This document shows positions 10,495 to 20,800 of a stretch of 64,000 bases of DNA, in pieces; position 1 is the first letter of the stretch; every line of letters begins with the position of its first letter. The stretch is from an uncultured Desulfuromonas sp. Its GTDB lineage: Bacteria > Desulfobacterota > Desulfuromonadia > Desulfuromonadales > Desulfuromonadaceae. The notes under the pieces were generated by a model, which saw only the letters and a program-made list of their open reading frames with translations, was not told where the DNA came from and did no database searches. Position numbers and translations under genes: made by a program. The DNA is taken from assembly GCF_963666745.1 (NCBI RefSeq), contig NZ_OY762961.1, positions 422,001 through 486,000 of the forward strand. The letters are read 5' to 3'.

Positions 10495-12027
10495 TTAAGG
10501 CCGGTGTTCTTTGTCCGGTCGTGCCAGCCAGATGACACTGATCAAAATCAGAAACAACAGCGATGAGATGCGGTACAGCTCCATGGCCGACAGGGTGTAC
10601 GCCTGCTTGGTGAGCTCCATATTGATCAACCCCAGGCTTTTCATCCCGGCCATGCCCATGGTGAGCAACTTGTCGCGGGCAATGATCACGGCGTTGGCGT
10701 AACCGGTGATGTGTTCGCTGAGCTGGGCGTGATGCAGGATGGCGCGGTCCTCCCACAGCGTGGTGCCGATGGAGGCGGCGAACGCACCGAGCATGATGCG
10801 GGCGAAGTTGAGCAGCCCGGAAGCTGACGGAATACGCTCCTGGGGCAACTGGGAGACGGCCATGGCGTTGAGTGGTGTCATGAACGCGGCCATGCCGATG
10901 CCCTGCAGTAGATGGTTGAGGGCAATGGTCCCGGCGCTGACATCGGGGGTGAATTGCGAGCGCAGATAAAATGCCAGCGAAAAGAAGCTGAACGCGCCGG
11001 TGACAAACAGCCGCGGATCAACACGATGCAGGTTTTTACCGACCGCCGGGGCGAGAATGACGGCAAAAATGCCGAATGGTGCCGTCACCAGACCGGCCCA
11101 GGTGGCGGTGTAGCCCATGAAGCGCTGTAACCACAGCGGTGTCAGCACCAGGTTCATAAAAAACACGCCATAGCCGAGGCTCAGCGACAGGGTGCTCAGG
11201 GCGAAGTTGCGGTTTTTGAACAAACTCAGATCCACCACCGGATGGGGCACGGTCAGTTCCCACACCAGGAAGTAACAGAATCCAATCACCGAAATCACCG
11301 CCAGGGCAACGACAAACGGCGAGCCGAACCAGTCCAGTTCGTGACCCTTGTCGAGCATGACCTGAAAACATCCCACCCACAGCATGAGTAGAAACAGGCC
11401 GGTTTTATCCACCGGCAGCTTGGCCGTCGGCGTTTCGCGGTCTTTAAGTACCGCCCAGATCACTGCCGTTGTCAGCAGGCCGATAGGGAGGTTGATATAG
11501 AAGATCCACGGCCACGACGCATTGTCAGTCAGCCAGCCACCGAGAATCGGCCCGGCAATCGGTGCCACCGTGACGGTCATCGACCACAGCGCCAGGGCCA
11601 GACCGGCTTTCTGGCGCGGATAACACTGCAGCAGCAACGACATTGACAACGGAATGATCGGCCCGACGGCAAAACCCTGCAGGATGCGGAAGGTGATCAG
11701 CGCTTCCAGGTTCCACGCCAGACCGCACAACAACGACGCCAGAATAAACATCAGCAACGCCGAGATAAACAGACGGATCTGACCGATGCGCCGCGTCAGC
11801 CAGCCGGTCAGCGGTACGGCCAGGGCATTGGCCACGGCAAAAAAAGTAATGACCCAGGTGCCCTGATTGGTGCTGACACCGAGATTGCCGGAAATCGCCG
11901 GAATCGAGACATTGGTAATGGTGGTATCCAGGACATTCATGAATGTCGCCAGGCTTAAAGAGGCCGTAGCCAGAACCAGGCGGCCTCCGCTTAACGGCGG
12001 CAGCACTTTGGGTGCGTTATCCTGCAT
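10495..12027 (-). CDS. EmrB/QacA-type (DHA2) multidrug efflux MFS transporter
   Basis: Inner-membrane proton-driven exporter (510 aa) with about 14 predicted helices, the DHA2 arrangement. Visible signatures are MNVLDTTITNVSIPAI in helix 1 (DHA2 motif D1), GWLTRRIGQIRLF (motif A, loop 2-3), RILQGFAVGPIIPLS (motif B), and APIAGPILGGWLTDNASWPWIFYIN (motif C plus following loop). It is the last gene of a three-gene leftward operon, 14 nt after the adaptor gene, with GGAGA as its binding site. It should pair with the adaptor and outer-membrane factor to expel hydrophobic drugs or acids across both membranes. Confidence 0.92.
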   Translation of the reverse strand: MQDNAPKVLPPLSGGRLVLATASLSLATFMNVLDTTITNVSIPAISGNLGVSTNQGTWVITFFAVANALAVPLTGWLTRRIGQIRLFISALLMFILASLLCGLAWNLEALITFRILQGFAVGPIIPLSMSLLLQCYPRQKAGLALALWSMTVTVAPIAGPILGGWLTDNASWPWIFYINLPIGLLTTAVIWAVLKDRETPTAKLPVDKTGLFLLMLWVGCFQVMLDKGHELDWFGSPFVVALAVISVIGFCYFLVWELTVPHPVVDLSLFKNRNFALSTLSLSLGYGVFFMNLVLTPLWLQRFMGYTATWAGLVTAPFGIFAVILAPAVGKNLHRVDPRLFVTGAFSFFSLAFYLRSQFTPDVSAGTIALNHLLQGIGMAAFMTPLNAMAVSQLPQERIPSASGLLNFARIMLGAFAASIGTTLWEDRAILHHAQLSEHITGYANAVIIARDKLLTMGMAGMKSLGLINMELTKQAYTLSAMELYRISSLLFLILISVIWLARPDKEHRP

Positions 12028-12041
12028 CTTTTGTCTCCGGC

Positions 12042-13214
12042 TCAGGGCGTGGCTTGCGGGGCACGGTTGGCGGCGATGATGCGCTGCGCCAAAGTGTCAG
12101 CTTCATCGCGCCAGACGTTGGGGACCGCGCTGTCCGTAGGCCGTGTATTGGCGCGTCCTTCACTCAGGCGGGCGCCGTCGGTGGTGTGGATATCCACGGT
12201 GACCGCCATGGACAGGCCGATCTGCAGCGGATTGGCGGCCAGTTCCTGGGGATCCAGAGCAATGCGCACCGCCAGCCGCTGCACCACCTTGATCCAGTTG
12301 CCGGTGGCGTTTTGAGCTGGAAGCAAAGAGAACACGGCTCCGGTTCCTGCGGAAAAGCCTGCCACCCGGCCATGGTAAACCACCTGTTTGCCGAGCAGAT
12401 CACTGACCAACTCCACCGGTTGTCCGATACGCATCTGGCGTAATTGAGTCTCTTTGAAGTTGGCGTCCACCCACACCTGATTGAGCGGCACCAGCGCCAT
12501 GAGGGGCGCGCCGCTGGTCACCCATTGTCCGGCCTGCACATTGCGCCGGGCAATGTAGCCGGAGATGGGGGCGACGATGTCGGTCCGTTTCCAGGCCAGG
12601 TAGCGTTCGCGCAACAGGGCCATGGCCTGAGCCACCTGGGGATGCTCCTCAAGGGTGGTCTGATCCACCAGCGCACGATTAGCCTGCAGTTGTTGCCGCG
12701 CCGAATCAAGGGCCTGGCGGGCGCTTTTTACAGCATCGGCGGCGTGGGTGATCTCTTCTTCCGCTACCGCCCCGGTGCCGCTCAGTGCGGAGCGTCGGGC
12801 CAGGTCGTCACGTGCCGTATTGAGGTCGGTCTGGCGCTGGGCGACCACGGCTTGCAGGGCTTCGTCACCGTGGTACAGGGTGCGAACGCGACGCACGGTC
12901 TCGGCCAGGTCCGCTTTTGCTTTGGCCAGAGCCAGCTCGGCGTCGGCTTTGTCGAGTCGTACCAGAACTGAGCCCGCTTCGACAAAGTCGGTGTCATTCA
13001 CCTCTACGGCTTCCACCCGGCCATTGGTCAACGGCGTGATCTGAGCGATATTCCCGGCCACGTAAGCGTTGTCGGTAAACACCTGGTAGCGGCCGATCAG
13101 TAGCCAGTAAGCGGCGTAGGCCGCACCGATCAGGGCAAACACTGCCGTCATGCGCAGCAGAATAATGACCCGTTTGCGGACCATTGAACCATTTGTGTTT
13201 TGTTGTGTTTCCAT
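12042..13214 (-). CDS. EmrA/HlyD-family membrane fusion (adaptor) protein
   Basis: Periplasmic adaptor (390 aa) linking the MFS pump to the outer-membrane channel. A short cytoplasmic end leads to a single N-terminal membrane helix (residues ~14-34, VIILLRMTAVFALIGAAYAAYWLL). It is followed by the half-lipoyl strand (VFTDNAYVAGNIAQITPLTNGRV) with the EmrA signature, a long alpha-helical coiled-coil hairpin (~100-210), the second half-lipoyl domain (DIVAPISGYIARRNVQAGQWV) and a beta-barrel (VWVDANFKETQLRQMRIGQPVEL). It begins 7 nt after the outer-membrane factor stop, within the operon. Confidence 0.93.
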   Translation of the reverse strand: METQQNTNGSMVRKRVIILLRMTAVFALIGAAYAAYWLLIGRYQVFTDNAYVAGNIAQITPLTNGRVEAVEVNDTDFVEAGSVLVRLDKADAELALAKAKADLAETVRRVRTLYHGDEALQAVVAQRQTDLNTARDDLARRSALSGTGAVAEEEITHAADAVKSARQALDSARQQLQANRALVDQTTLEEHPQVAQAMALLRERYLAWKRTDIVAPISGYIARRNVQAGQWVTSGAPLMALVPLNQVWVDANFKETQLRQMRIGQPVELVSDLLGKQVVYHGRVAGFSAGTGAVFSLLPAQNATGNWIKVVQRLAVRIALDPQELAANPLQIGLSMAVTVDIHTTDGARLSEGRANTRPTDSAVPNVWRDEADTLAQRIIAANRAPQATP

Positions 13215-13221
13215 CGTATGT

Positions 13222-14703
13222 CTATCCTTTAAAAAATTCGCTTTTTGCCAAAGGCTCTTTGGTGGGTTTTTGTTGGCAAGCGCTGGCCGGTGGTTGCGGT
13301 GTTAATCCGCCGCCGAGCGCCCGGATCAGGGCCAGCATCGCCAGTTCCTGGCGTTGACGCAGTTCGGCCTGGGTGCTTTGTTCCTCGAGTATCCGGGTTT
13401 CAGCGTCGAGCACGGGGATGCGCCCACTCAAGCCGTTGGCGTAATGAAGCTGAGCCAGGTGGCGAAGGGCGACGAGCTGTTGCAGCGCTTCTTCACGGTC
13501 ACTGAGCTGACGTGTGCTGGCTTGCCAGGTGGCCACCGCGTCGGCCACATCCTGCACCGCCATCAGGATCAGGGCGTTGTAATGTTCGACGGCGCTGTCG
13601 TAAGCGGCATTTTCAGCCGCCAGGGTATTTTGCAGTTGTCCGGATGTAAACAGTGGCAGGGTCAATGCCGGACCGACACCGTACACCTGGCTGCCGCTTT
13701 TGAGCAGGTTTTCCAGGCCGATGCCGTTGAAGCCGGCAAAGGCGCTCAGGTTGACATCAGGGTAAAATGCCGCCTGCGCTGAGGCGATGCTGTGGCTCAT
13801 GGCATCGATGTGCCACAGTTGAGCCACCACATCCGGGCGACGACCAATCAGCTGCGCTGGAATGATCGAGGGCAGAGTTGGTGGTGCCAGTGTGGTGCTG
13901 GGAGACACGCTGAGTGTCAGTCCGCGCTGTGGTCCGGCTCCAACCAGAGTGCCGAGACGGTGTTGCAGCAGGGTCTGTTGCTCGCTCAGCAGGGCGAGTG
14001 TCGCCCGGGTGAGGGCGTTTTTGCTGGTCGCACGATGCGTGTCGTCATGGGGATCAAGACCGGCCTCCGCGCGCAGGCGACGCAGTTCCTGAATCTGCTC
14101 ATCCTGTTGCAGGCGTTGCGCGGACAACTCTTTCTGGGTCGTGACACGGCGCAGTTGGATATAAGTCTCAGCGATGGCGCAGGTAAGGGTGAGCTTGACA
14201 GCCTGAGCCTCAACCTCTGTCGCTCGGGCCGTGCCCAGCGCCGCGCGGTAGGCCGCTTCTTTACGTCCCCACAGATCCAGGTCATAGGCGAGATTGAAAC
14301 CCACCTGGTTGGTGCTGTCCGTTTCCCCGGCGTATTGCGCGCCCACCGAGCCATTTTCGGTAAAACGCTGGTAGATGGATTCCCCGTGCAGTGCCACCTG
14401 AGGGCCGTAGCCGGAGCGTACCTGCCCAGCCAGCGCCAGCGCCCGACGAATTCGCGCTTGGGCCTCTCTCAGTGTCGGGCTGTTGTCCAGGGCCTCGGTC
14501 ATCAGTGTGTCGAGCTGAGGATCGTTAAAAAGGTGCCACCAGTCCTGGTCTGGCCAGGGGCCGACGGCGATTTGGCTGGTGCCAAGGCTTGGCGGAGGCT
14601 GGAGAACGGTGGCCGAGCTGTCGATGCCGCGGAAGCTGGCACAGGCAGATAATCCACCGGCCAGCACCAGGGCGGTGATCACTGTGATGAGATTGTTTTT
14701 CAT
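13222..14703 (-). CDS. NodT/TolC-type outer-membrane efflux lipoprotein
   Basis: Outer-membrane channel (493 aa) of the tripartite pump. The lipoprotein signal ends with LSAC, giving a lipidated Cys21. The sequence has the internal duplication of the OEP family, with long helical stretches (LREAQARIRRALALAGQV... and YNALILMAVQDVADAVATWQ), and NodT-type landmarks PWPDQDWWHLFNDPQLDTL and RRPDVVAQLWHIDAMSHSIASAQAAFYPDVNL. First gene of the operon; ATG at 14703 with CAGGGAG upstream. Transcription is probably sigma-54-dependent, driven from the intergenic region shared with the divergent activator (see the sites at 14823 and 14891). Confidence 0.93.
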   Translation of the reverse strand: MKNNLITVITALVLAGGLSACASFRGIDSSATVLQPPPSLGTSQIAVGPWPDQDWWHLFNDPQLDTLMTEALDNSPTLREAQARIRRALALAGQVRSGYGPQVALHGESIYQRFTENGSVGAQYAGETDSTNQVGFNLAYDLDLWGRKEAAYRAALGTARATEVEAQAVKLTLTCAIAETYIQLRRVTTQKELSAQRLQQDEQIQELRRLRAEAGLDPHDDTHRATSKNALTRATLALLSEQQTLLQHRLGTLVGAGPQRGLTLSVSPSTTLAPPTLPSIIPAQLIGRRPDVVAQLWHIDAMSHSIASAQAAFYPDVNLSAFAGFNGIGLENLLKSGSQVYGVGPALTLPLFTSGQLQNTLAAENAAYDSAVEHYNALILMAVQDVADAVATWQASTRQLSDREEALQQLVALRHLAQLHYANGLSGRIPVLDAETRILEEQSTQAELRQRQELAMLALIRALGGGLTPQPPASACQQKPTKEPLAKSEFFKG

Positions 14704-14822
14704 GGGGCTCCCTGACGATCATAGGCCGCCAGCATCTGCATGTGATGGCGGGCTGTGCGTATGTTGCTGGGGTAAAAACAGGATTTTTCCTAGTCTTTTG
14801 ACGGGGGAATCCCTTTTTGATT

Positions 14823-14838
14823 ATCACTTTTCGTGCCA
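14823..14838 (-). promoter_or_regulatory. Candidate sigma-54 (-24/-12) promoter of the efflux operon
   Basis: Leftward TGGCACGAAAAGTGAT matches the -24 element TGGCACG exactly with correct spacing. The -12 part (GTGAT against TTGCW) is poor and lacks the GC dinucleotide. Context supports it: the neighbouring divergent gene is a sigma-54 activator and operator-like sites lie 55-120 bp upstream of this element, as enhancer sites do. Confidence 0.4.
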
Positions 14839-14890
14839 ATGGTGAGGGGCGCCTGTCGTGGCGGTTTAGGCCTTTTTGTGTTGATGCGGT

Positions 14891-14955
14891 ATCGATATTT
14901 CGATGGTATGGTTGTGAAATGTCGATATCTAAGGTAAAGTCGCGATATTTCGCGA
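14891..14955. promoter_or_regulatory. Tandem operator-like sites, probable enhancers bound by the adjacent activator
   Basis: Three related sites are seen. ATCGATATTTCGAT at 14891-14904 and TCGCGATATTTCGCGA at 14940-14955 share the imperfect palindrome core CGATATTTCG. A half-matching site GTCGATATCT lies at 14921-14930. The cores start at 14893, 14923 and 14943, so the offsets of 30 and 20 bp are close to three and two helical turns and put the sites on one DNA face. They lie between the efflux operon and the divergent activator gene. Confidence 0.6.
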
Positions 14956-14994
14956 TCTGGAATCGTCGAGCAGGTTGTTAAGAAACCGCCTCTA

Positions 14995-15093
14995 GAGCCT
15001 ATGGCTGGTCGGCCAAAATCAAGGACAGGGATTCAAACCATTGATTTTGTAAGCAAGACGAAAATCGGATGTTCGGTTTGCGTCGTTGAAAAG
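14995..15093 (+). repeat. 98-bp dispersed repeat, copy 1
   Basis: About 75-80% identical to 21169-21266. Shared blocks include CAAAATCAAG, ATTGATTTTGTAAG, AAGACG and TTGCGTCGTTGAAAAG. Both copies are in the same orientation and upstream of rightward genes. Here the repeat ends in the ribosome-binding site of the sigma-54 activator. No open frame is conserved convincingly. Confidence 0.75.
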
Positions 15094-15100
15094 GGGAACC

Positions 15101-16615
15101 ATGGAGATCAATCACGAACAATTTTTTCGCGAGATGACGCTACGGGTGTGCAGCAGTCTCGATATCCGCCTCGCTCTGAAACGCACTTATGACTATCTGC
15201 GTCAAATCATGCCGTTGCATAGCATTTATCTCAACGTGCATGACGAAACTCTCAGCGCGTTACGCTTTATTGCCTGGGAGCCTGAAGAGTGCAAAATCGG
15301 CGAGATTATCCCTTTGCCCAAAGATGCCTGGGAGTGGAGCCGGGCATTGCGTGAGCCGGTGATCAATGATGCCAATTCCGATGATCCCATGATCAATAAA
15401 ATGGCCGAGCTGACCCATAACGAAGGCTTTACCACGATGCCGGTTCCTCTCTATCTCGAAGGAAAGCGGATCGGTGGCCTGATTTTGCGCGCCGTTGGCA
15501 TTGGTGCCTATGATCACACCCATATTGAATTGATGAAAAGTCTGACTGAGCCGTTTGCCATTGCCCTGGCCAACGCCCTGGCCCACCAGGAATTGTTGAG
15601 CTACCGCGATCAGTTGCTCGACGATAACCGTTTTCTGCAAAATGAGCTGATCCCGCCCGCGGCCACCGAAATCATCGGCAGTAACGGCGGGTTGCGCAAT
15701 GTCATGGAGATGGTCGGTCAGGTGGCGCCGCGCAACAATACTGTGCTGCTGCTCGGTGAAACCGGTGTCGGCAAGGAGGTGATTGCCAACGCCATCCACT
15801 ATAGTTCCACACGCCGGGACGGGCCGTTTATTAAAGTCAACTGCGGGGCGATTCCCGAATCTCTCATTGACAGTGAATTGTTTGGCCATGAAAAAGGCGC
15901 ATTTACTGGTGCTGTCACCACGCGGCGTGGTCGTTTTGAGCGCTCCAGCGGTGGCACGATTTTTCTCGACGAAATCGGCGAACTACCATTAGCCGCCCAG
16001 GTCAAGCTGCTGCGGATTCTGCAATCTCACGAATTGGAGCGGGTCGGTGGCTCCACACCCATTCCTGTGGATATCCGCGTGATTGCCGCCACTCACCGCA
16101 ATCTCGAAGAGATGGTCGCCGCCCAGCAGTTTCGCGAAGATCTGTGGTTTCGCCTCAATGTGTTTCCGATTTTTATCCCGCCGCTACGCCAGCGTAGAGA
16201 GGATATCCCGGCGCTGGTCCGCTCACTGCTGACGTCGAAAAGTCGTGAGATGGGGTTACACCCGATTCCGCCACTCGCTGTCGGTGCTTTGGAGCGCCTC
16301 ACCCGTTACGCCTGGCCCGGCAATGTGCGGGAACTGCAGAATGTCATCGAGCGGGAGCTGGTGCGCTACAAAGGGGGGGCGCTGACATTCGATCGCGTGG
16401 TGGGGCAGGACGACTCCAGCCCTGTCCTCCCGGTTGATGCCGAAGAGTCGTTTTCACCCAAACCTCTGGATGACCATTTGACTACGTACCTGCGTCAAGT
16501 GCTTGAGCATACCAGCGGCCGCATCAACGGCGAGGGCGGTGCCGCGCAGCTGCTCGGCATCAACCCGAGCACGTTGAGGAGCAAGATGAAAAAACTGGGG
16601 ATTGTGCGAAGGTAA
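15101..16615 (+). CDS. Sigma-54-dependent transcriptional activator, GAF-AAA+-Fis
   Basis: NorR-like enhancer-binding protein (504 aa). Residues ~20-170 form a GAF-type sensor. The AAA+ core has Walker A GETGVGKE at 219-226, the sigma-54-contacting loop GAFTGA at 266-271, Walker B GGTIFLDEIGELPL, and the arginine-finger region RFREDLWFRLNVFPIFIPPLR-type. The C-terminal Fis-like helix-turn-helix is near 470-500 (GGAAQLLGINPSTLRSKMKKLGI). The start at 15101 has AAGGGGAA upstream; an in-frame ATG at 15086 lacks one. It lies divergent from the tripartite efflux operon and very likely controls it through the sites at 14891-14955. The ligand sensed by GAF is unknown. Confidence 0.93.
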   Translation: MEINHEQFFREMTLRVCSSLDIRLALKRTYDYLRQIMPLHSIYLNVHDETLSALRFIAWEPEECKIGEIIPLPKDAWEWSRALREPVINDANSDDPMINKMAELTHNEGFTTMPVPLYLEGKRIGGLILRAVGIGAYDHTHIELMKSLTEPFAIALANALAHQELLSYRDQLLDDNRFLQNELIPPAATEIIGSNGGLRNVMEMVGQVAPRNNTVLLLGETGVGKEVIANAIHYSSTRRDGPFIKVNCGAIPESLIDSELFGHEKGAFTGAVTTRRGRFERSSGGTIFLDEIGELPLAAQVKLLRILQSHELERVGGSTPIPVDIRVIAATHRNLEEMVAAQQFREDLWFRLNVFPIFIPPLRQRREDIPALVRSLLTSKSREMGLHPIPPLAVGALERLTRYAWPGNVRELQNVIERELVRYKGGALTFDRVVGQDDSSPVLPVDAEESFSPKPLDDHLTTYLRQVLEHTSGRINGEGGAAQLLGINPSTLRSKMKKLGIVRR

Positions 16616-16660
16616 TCGTTGGTCGGCACTGCTGAAATGTGTGGAGAACGCCCCCTAGTA

Positions 16661-17656
16661 TTAGCGGTGTTCCTGAGAACTTGATGGAATCTGGCCGAGC
16701 AGCATCAACATGGCACCATCCGCCAGCAAGGAGCCGACGGTTTCCAACGCTTTTCGCAGCGGCGTATTGCTGACTTGTTCCCAGCGGGTGTCGCCCGTGA
16801 AGTTTTCCGGGGTGGACAGATTGTAGAAAATCGGCACTTGATCTTCATCGAAGTTGGTGGCGTGGACCCTTAGCCAAGCTTCTCCTCCGGGCAGTACGTC
16901 GGTCAAGTAATCGATGGCCACCTGGCCATTATCAAATACGTTTGAAACCACCTTTTCGGCCATGTCCACATTGCTGATCGTTGCATCGGGGATGATTTCA
17001 ACCAAGTTCCAACCGGCGAGCAGAAGATCTTCTCCCATATGGTTGACGCTGCTGGCCACACCCGTCACCACATCATCGCTAACCGCCTCTTTGAGTTTGT
17101 TAAACACAAAACTGGCTCGTTCCTGAAACCCTTGCGGCGCGTCCTCACCATCGGGCCGCCAGGCACCAAAACTCAGGGCACTGCCAACGTCGCAAACTAG
17201 ATCGACCAGAGATCCGACCAGCCCGCGATTTTGGCTGGTTTGCACGTCGCCCTGTTCGTCACGATAATGGGTTTCAGCACCAAACAACAGGTTTTGGAAA
17301 AAATTGCCGATATTGTCAACGACATCGGACAGGTCTTTGGCGATATTTTCAAGGACTCCGGGTTCATCGTTTTGCGTTGTCGCGTCAACAAAATAGTCCT
17401 TACCACCGGGATTACTGAGCAATTGCTCATCGCGATAGGTGGCCCAGTCGCTGGCATTGGGAGCTAGAGCCGGTACCACTGTTTCTGCCGTGCTGTTTTG
17501 ACGTAATGGTGGCTCCTCACAACAGGGCCTTGTGGGGGTGTTCGCGGCGTCTTGTGCCTGATCCAGAAACGAGGCGAAGTCAGACGACTGGCTGCCGGAC
17601 AGACGCTGTTGTGCAAACGCCGTTGGGCTATTCTGTTGTGTAGCGGAGATATTCAT
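16661..17656 (-). CDS. Uncharacterised protein, 331 aa
   Basis: Not recognised. The N-terminal ~95 residues are low-complexity and polar, rich in Q, S, N and T, with a CCEEPP segment and no signal peptide. The remainder is mixed alpha/beta with amphipathic helices (LENIAKDLSDVVDNIGNFFQNLLFG; DDVVTGVASSVNHMGEDLLLAGWNLVEI) and a hydrophobic segment near the end (LLADGAMLMLLGQI). The ATG at 17656 has AGGGAA upstream. It lies 149 bp downstream of the helicase gene in the same direction and may be read from it or from its own promoter. The disordered N-terminus followed by helices could suit a secreted or surface-associated protein, but no function is claimed. Confidence 0.7.
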   Translation of the reverse strand: MNISATQQNSPTAFAQQRLSGSQSSDFASFLDQAQDAANTPTRPCCEEPPLRQNSTAETVVPALAPNASDWATYRDEQLLSNPGGKDYFVDATTQNDEPGVLENIAKDLSDVVDNIGNFFQNLLFGAETHYRDEQGDVQTSQNRGLVGSLVDLVCDVGSALSFGAWRPDGEDAPQGFQERASFVFNKLKEAVSDDVVTGVASSVNHMGEDLLLAGWNLVEIIPDATISNVDMAEKVVSNVFDNGQVAIDYLTDVLPGGEAWLRVHATNFDEDQVPIFYNLSTPENFTGDTRWEQVSNTPLRKALETVGSLLADGAMLMLLGQIPSSSQEHR

Positions 17657-17805
17657 AGGTGATTCCCTAACGCTCTGTTTTATCGTTCTTTTCTCTTCGG
17701 CGTGTTTAGGGGAAAAGATAAGGGGAAAGGTGCAGGATTCGCATTGAAGGGAGGGGCATCATTCGCAACGTAATGATTTTCTTTGTGTTCCGGCGACAAG
17801 AAATT

Positions 17806-20800
17806 TTATAAAAACGACAACTGCTCCTCCTCCGGTGCTGCCGGGCGTTTTTTCGCCTCGTGGCGCACCTGCTCCAACAGTTCCCGTTCAATGCGATCGA
17901 GGAACAGGCTGCGCGCCAGCTGATACTCTTTGCCGAGCAGGAAGCGACGGTCGGCGTGAGACAGAAACAACCTTTTCTTGGCGCGGGTCATGCCGACATA
18001 GAGCAGGCGTTGCTCCTCGTCCACATCACTTCTTTGCGATTCGAATAAGCCATAGGGCAGCAGGCCCTGTTCACAGCCGGGAATAAACACGGCATCAAAC
18101 TCAAGTCCTTTGGAGGCGTGCAGGGTCATCAGCGCCACCGCTTCACTGTTGGCACTGTAGTCATCGGCCACCGCGCCCAGGGCCAGATAGTCGAGGAACG
18201 CCTGCGGCGCGGGGAATGCGTCGCACAGATCGAGCAGGCGGCGCAGGGCCGGGTGGTCGGTCAGCGCTGCGTCGTTGTGGGCGGCCACGGCTGCGACCAG
18301 TTGGTGGGAGGTGGTTAGCTGTGCCCAGTGCTGCAATTGCTCGGCGCTGATGGCGAACTGATCCAGCATCTGTTGATGCAAAAACGGATTGCCCGGATTG
18401 TGTGCGGCACGGCATTGCAGCAGCAGCGACTTGACCGGCTCCCGGCGGAAAAACGGCACTTCGCCGACGATGCGGTAGGGGATGTGGTGATCGCGCAGGG
18501 CTTTTCCGATCGCCTCCATCTGACGGCCGAGGCGACACAAGATGGCGATCTCGCCCAGACCGCCGATGTCGACCGCCTCGCCGCTGGTCACGGCGGAGTC
18601 GATGGAGAAAAAGCTCACCCCGCCGAGCAGCTGTTCGATGGTGCGGGCCAGCCCCTCGGCCTCGGCCTTGTCGCTGGGATAGTGGTTGATGGCGGTTTTG
18701 ACCTGCGACGGAACACCGCACAGCAGCCCGGCGTCTTGACTGTCCACCGTGTGCAGCACGTCGCCGGAGGCGCGCAAGATGGGATCAGGGCAGCGGTAGC
18801 TCTGGTTGAGCTGGAAGACGGCGGCCTGCGGATAGTCGGCGCTGAACTGCTGGATGTAACGGATGTCCGCACCGCGAAAGCCGTAAATGGCCTGATTGGG
18901 ATCGCCAATGGCAAACAGGTTGGCGTCGCTGGTCGGTGCCAACAGGCGGATCAGCGCATACTGGGCGCGGTTGACGTCCTGGTATTCATCCACCAGCAGC
19001 CAGGAAAACTTCTGCCGATAGTGCGCGGCCAGTTGCGGGTCCGCTTCCAGAAGTTGCAACGGCACGGCCAGCAGGTCGTCGAGGTCGAACAGATTCAACT
19101 CCCGCAAGGCCCGCTGCCAGTCGGCAAACCATTCCGCGTCGTCCTCGTCGTCGATCAGGCGCTGCTTGAGGGCGCTGACCTCAGCAAGTCGCTGCCGAAT
19201 CGTATCTTTTTCCCAGCCGAGATGGTGGCGGGCGATCAGGGCTTTTTCGTCTTCGTCAATCAGGGCAAAATTTTCACAGCGGCCGGTGGATTCCAACTGG
19301 TCACGGATGATCTGCAAACCCAGGGCATGAAAGGTGGCCACAGTCACATGTTGCGCCGCGTCGCTCATCAGGGCGGTCAGCCGTTCGCGCATCTCCTGGG
19401 CGGCCTTGTTGGTAAACGTGATGGCGAGGATGCGGTCGGCTGATGCGGTGCCGCTGTCGATGAGGCGCTGGATGCGATTGACCAGAACCCGCGTCTTGCC
19501 GGTGCCGGGACCGGCGAGAATCAGCGCCGGGCCGTGATCATGGTTGATGGCGGCGCGCTGGGCGTCGTTGAAGGTGAATTGACTGGCTGGGGGCGTTGCC
19601 TCGTTCGTGTCGCTGGCGTGCGTGGTCGCTGGCGCTGGCTCCGTAGCCTCTTCACTTCGGTCTTCTCCGTGCGCTTTCTCTTCCAGCAGACGGCGGTATT
19701 CCTCCAGATCAAACGTCAACAACGCGCGTTTGGCGACTTTGGTCGGTGCGGCCAGAGTCTCGAACAAACTTTCCTGATGGGTGAAGTGCTCCTTTTCACC
19801 GTCGCCGAACACGCGGATGCGGCCGTATTCGCCGTCGTAACCTTCCTCAATGAGAATCTCCCCGGCGCGCATACGGCGAATCGCCTCGGCAAACAGGGCG
19901 TCGCTCTGCTGTTCGATGATGTCGAGCGGCAGGTCCATGAGGATGGAGAGCTCCGGCCCCCACTGGCGGATCTGCGTCCGGTAGACTTCGGCCACTTTCT
20001 TGCTGGCGGGGCCGACGCCCATCAGATCGCCGAGTAATTCCTTGAGCGGGATCAGCGAATGAAACGGCTTGCGGTTCGGCCGCTGCAAAATATCGCTGCG
20101 GTCGGAAAGCTGCACCACCCGGTTGGCCACGCCCACGGTCAGCGGCTTACCGCACACCGGGCACAGGCCGTCGTGGCGAAAGGTCTCCACCGGGTCGAAA
20201 CACACGCCGCACTTGCGGTGGCCGTCAAAGTGGTATTTGCCCTCTTGGGGGAAAAACGAAATGGTGCCGACAAAGCCGTCATCCCCTTTGATCACCGCCT
20301 CGCGCAGCGCTGTATAACTCAAGTCCGTAGCCAGCAGGTTGGCGTTGCGGCCCAGCTTTTCCGGTGAATGGGCGTCGGAGTTGGCCAGCAGGGTGAAGTC
20401 GTCGAGAAACGAGCACATCCAGTTGATGGCCGGGTCCGTGGACAGGCCCATCTCCACCGCAGCCAGCAGCGGGGTCAGCTCCTCGTAACATTCCGTCAAA
20501 TTGTCAAAGCCCGACTTGGCGCCCAGCGCCGAGAACCACGGCGTCCAGATATGCGCCGGGATGAACATGGTGCGTTCGCACACATTCAGGCACAGGTCAA
20601 ACAAGTCTTTGGAATCAAGCCCGAGAATCGGTCGCCCGTCCGAGGTGATGTTGCCAATCTTATCCAGCTTGATTTGCAGCATCTCGGCGCTGGCAAAGTC
20701 CGGTAGGCAGATCACGTTGTGCACCTTGCGCACTTTACCGGCTTTTTTGTAGATGTTGCTGATCTCGCCGGTGAGCATGAAACGCACCTCGCCGTCCGGT

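Noticed and set aside
18328-19443. 371-codon frame antisense to the helicase gene
   Set aside because: Overlaps the motif-complete UvrD domain and has no features of its own.
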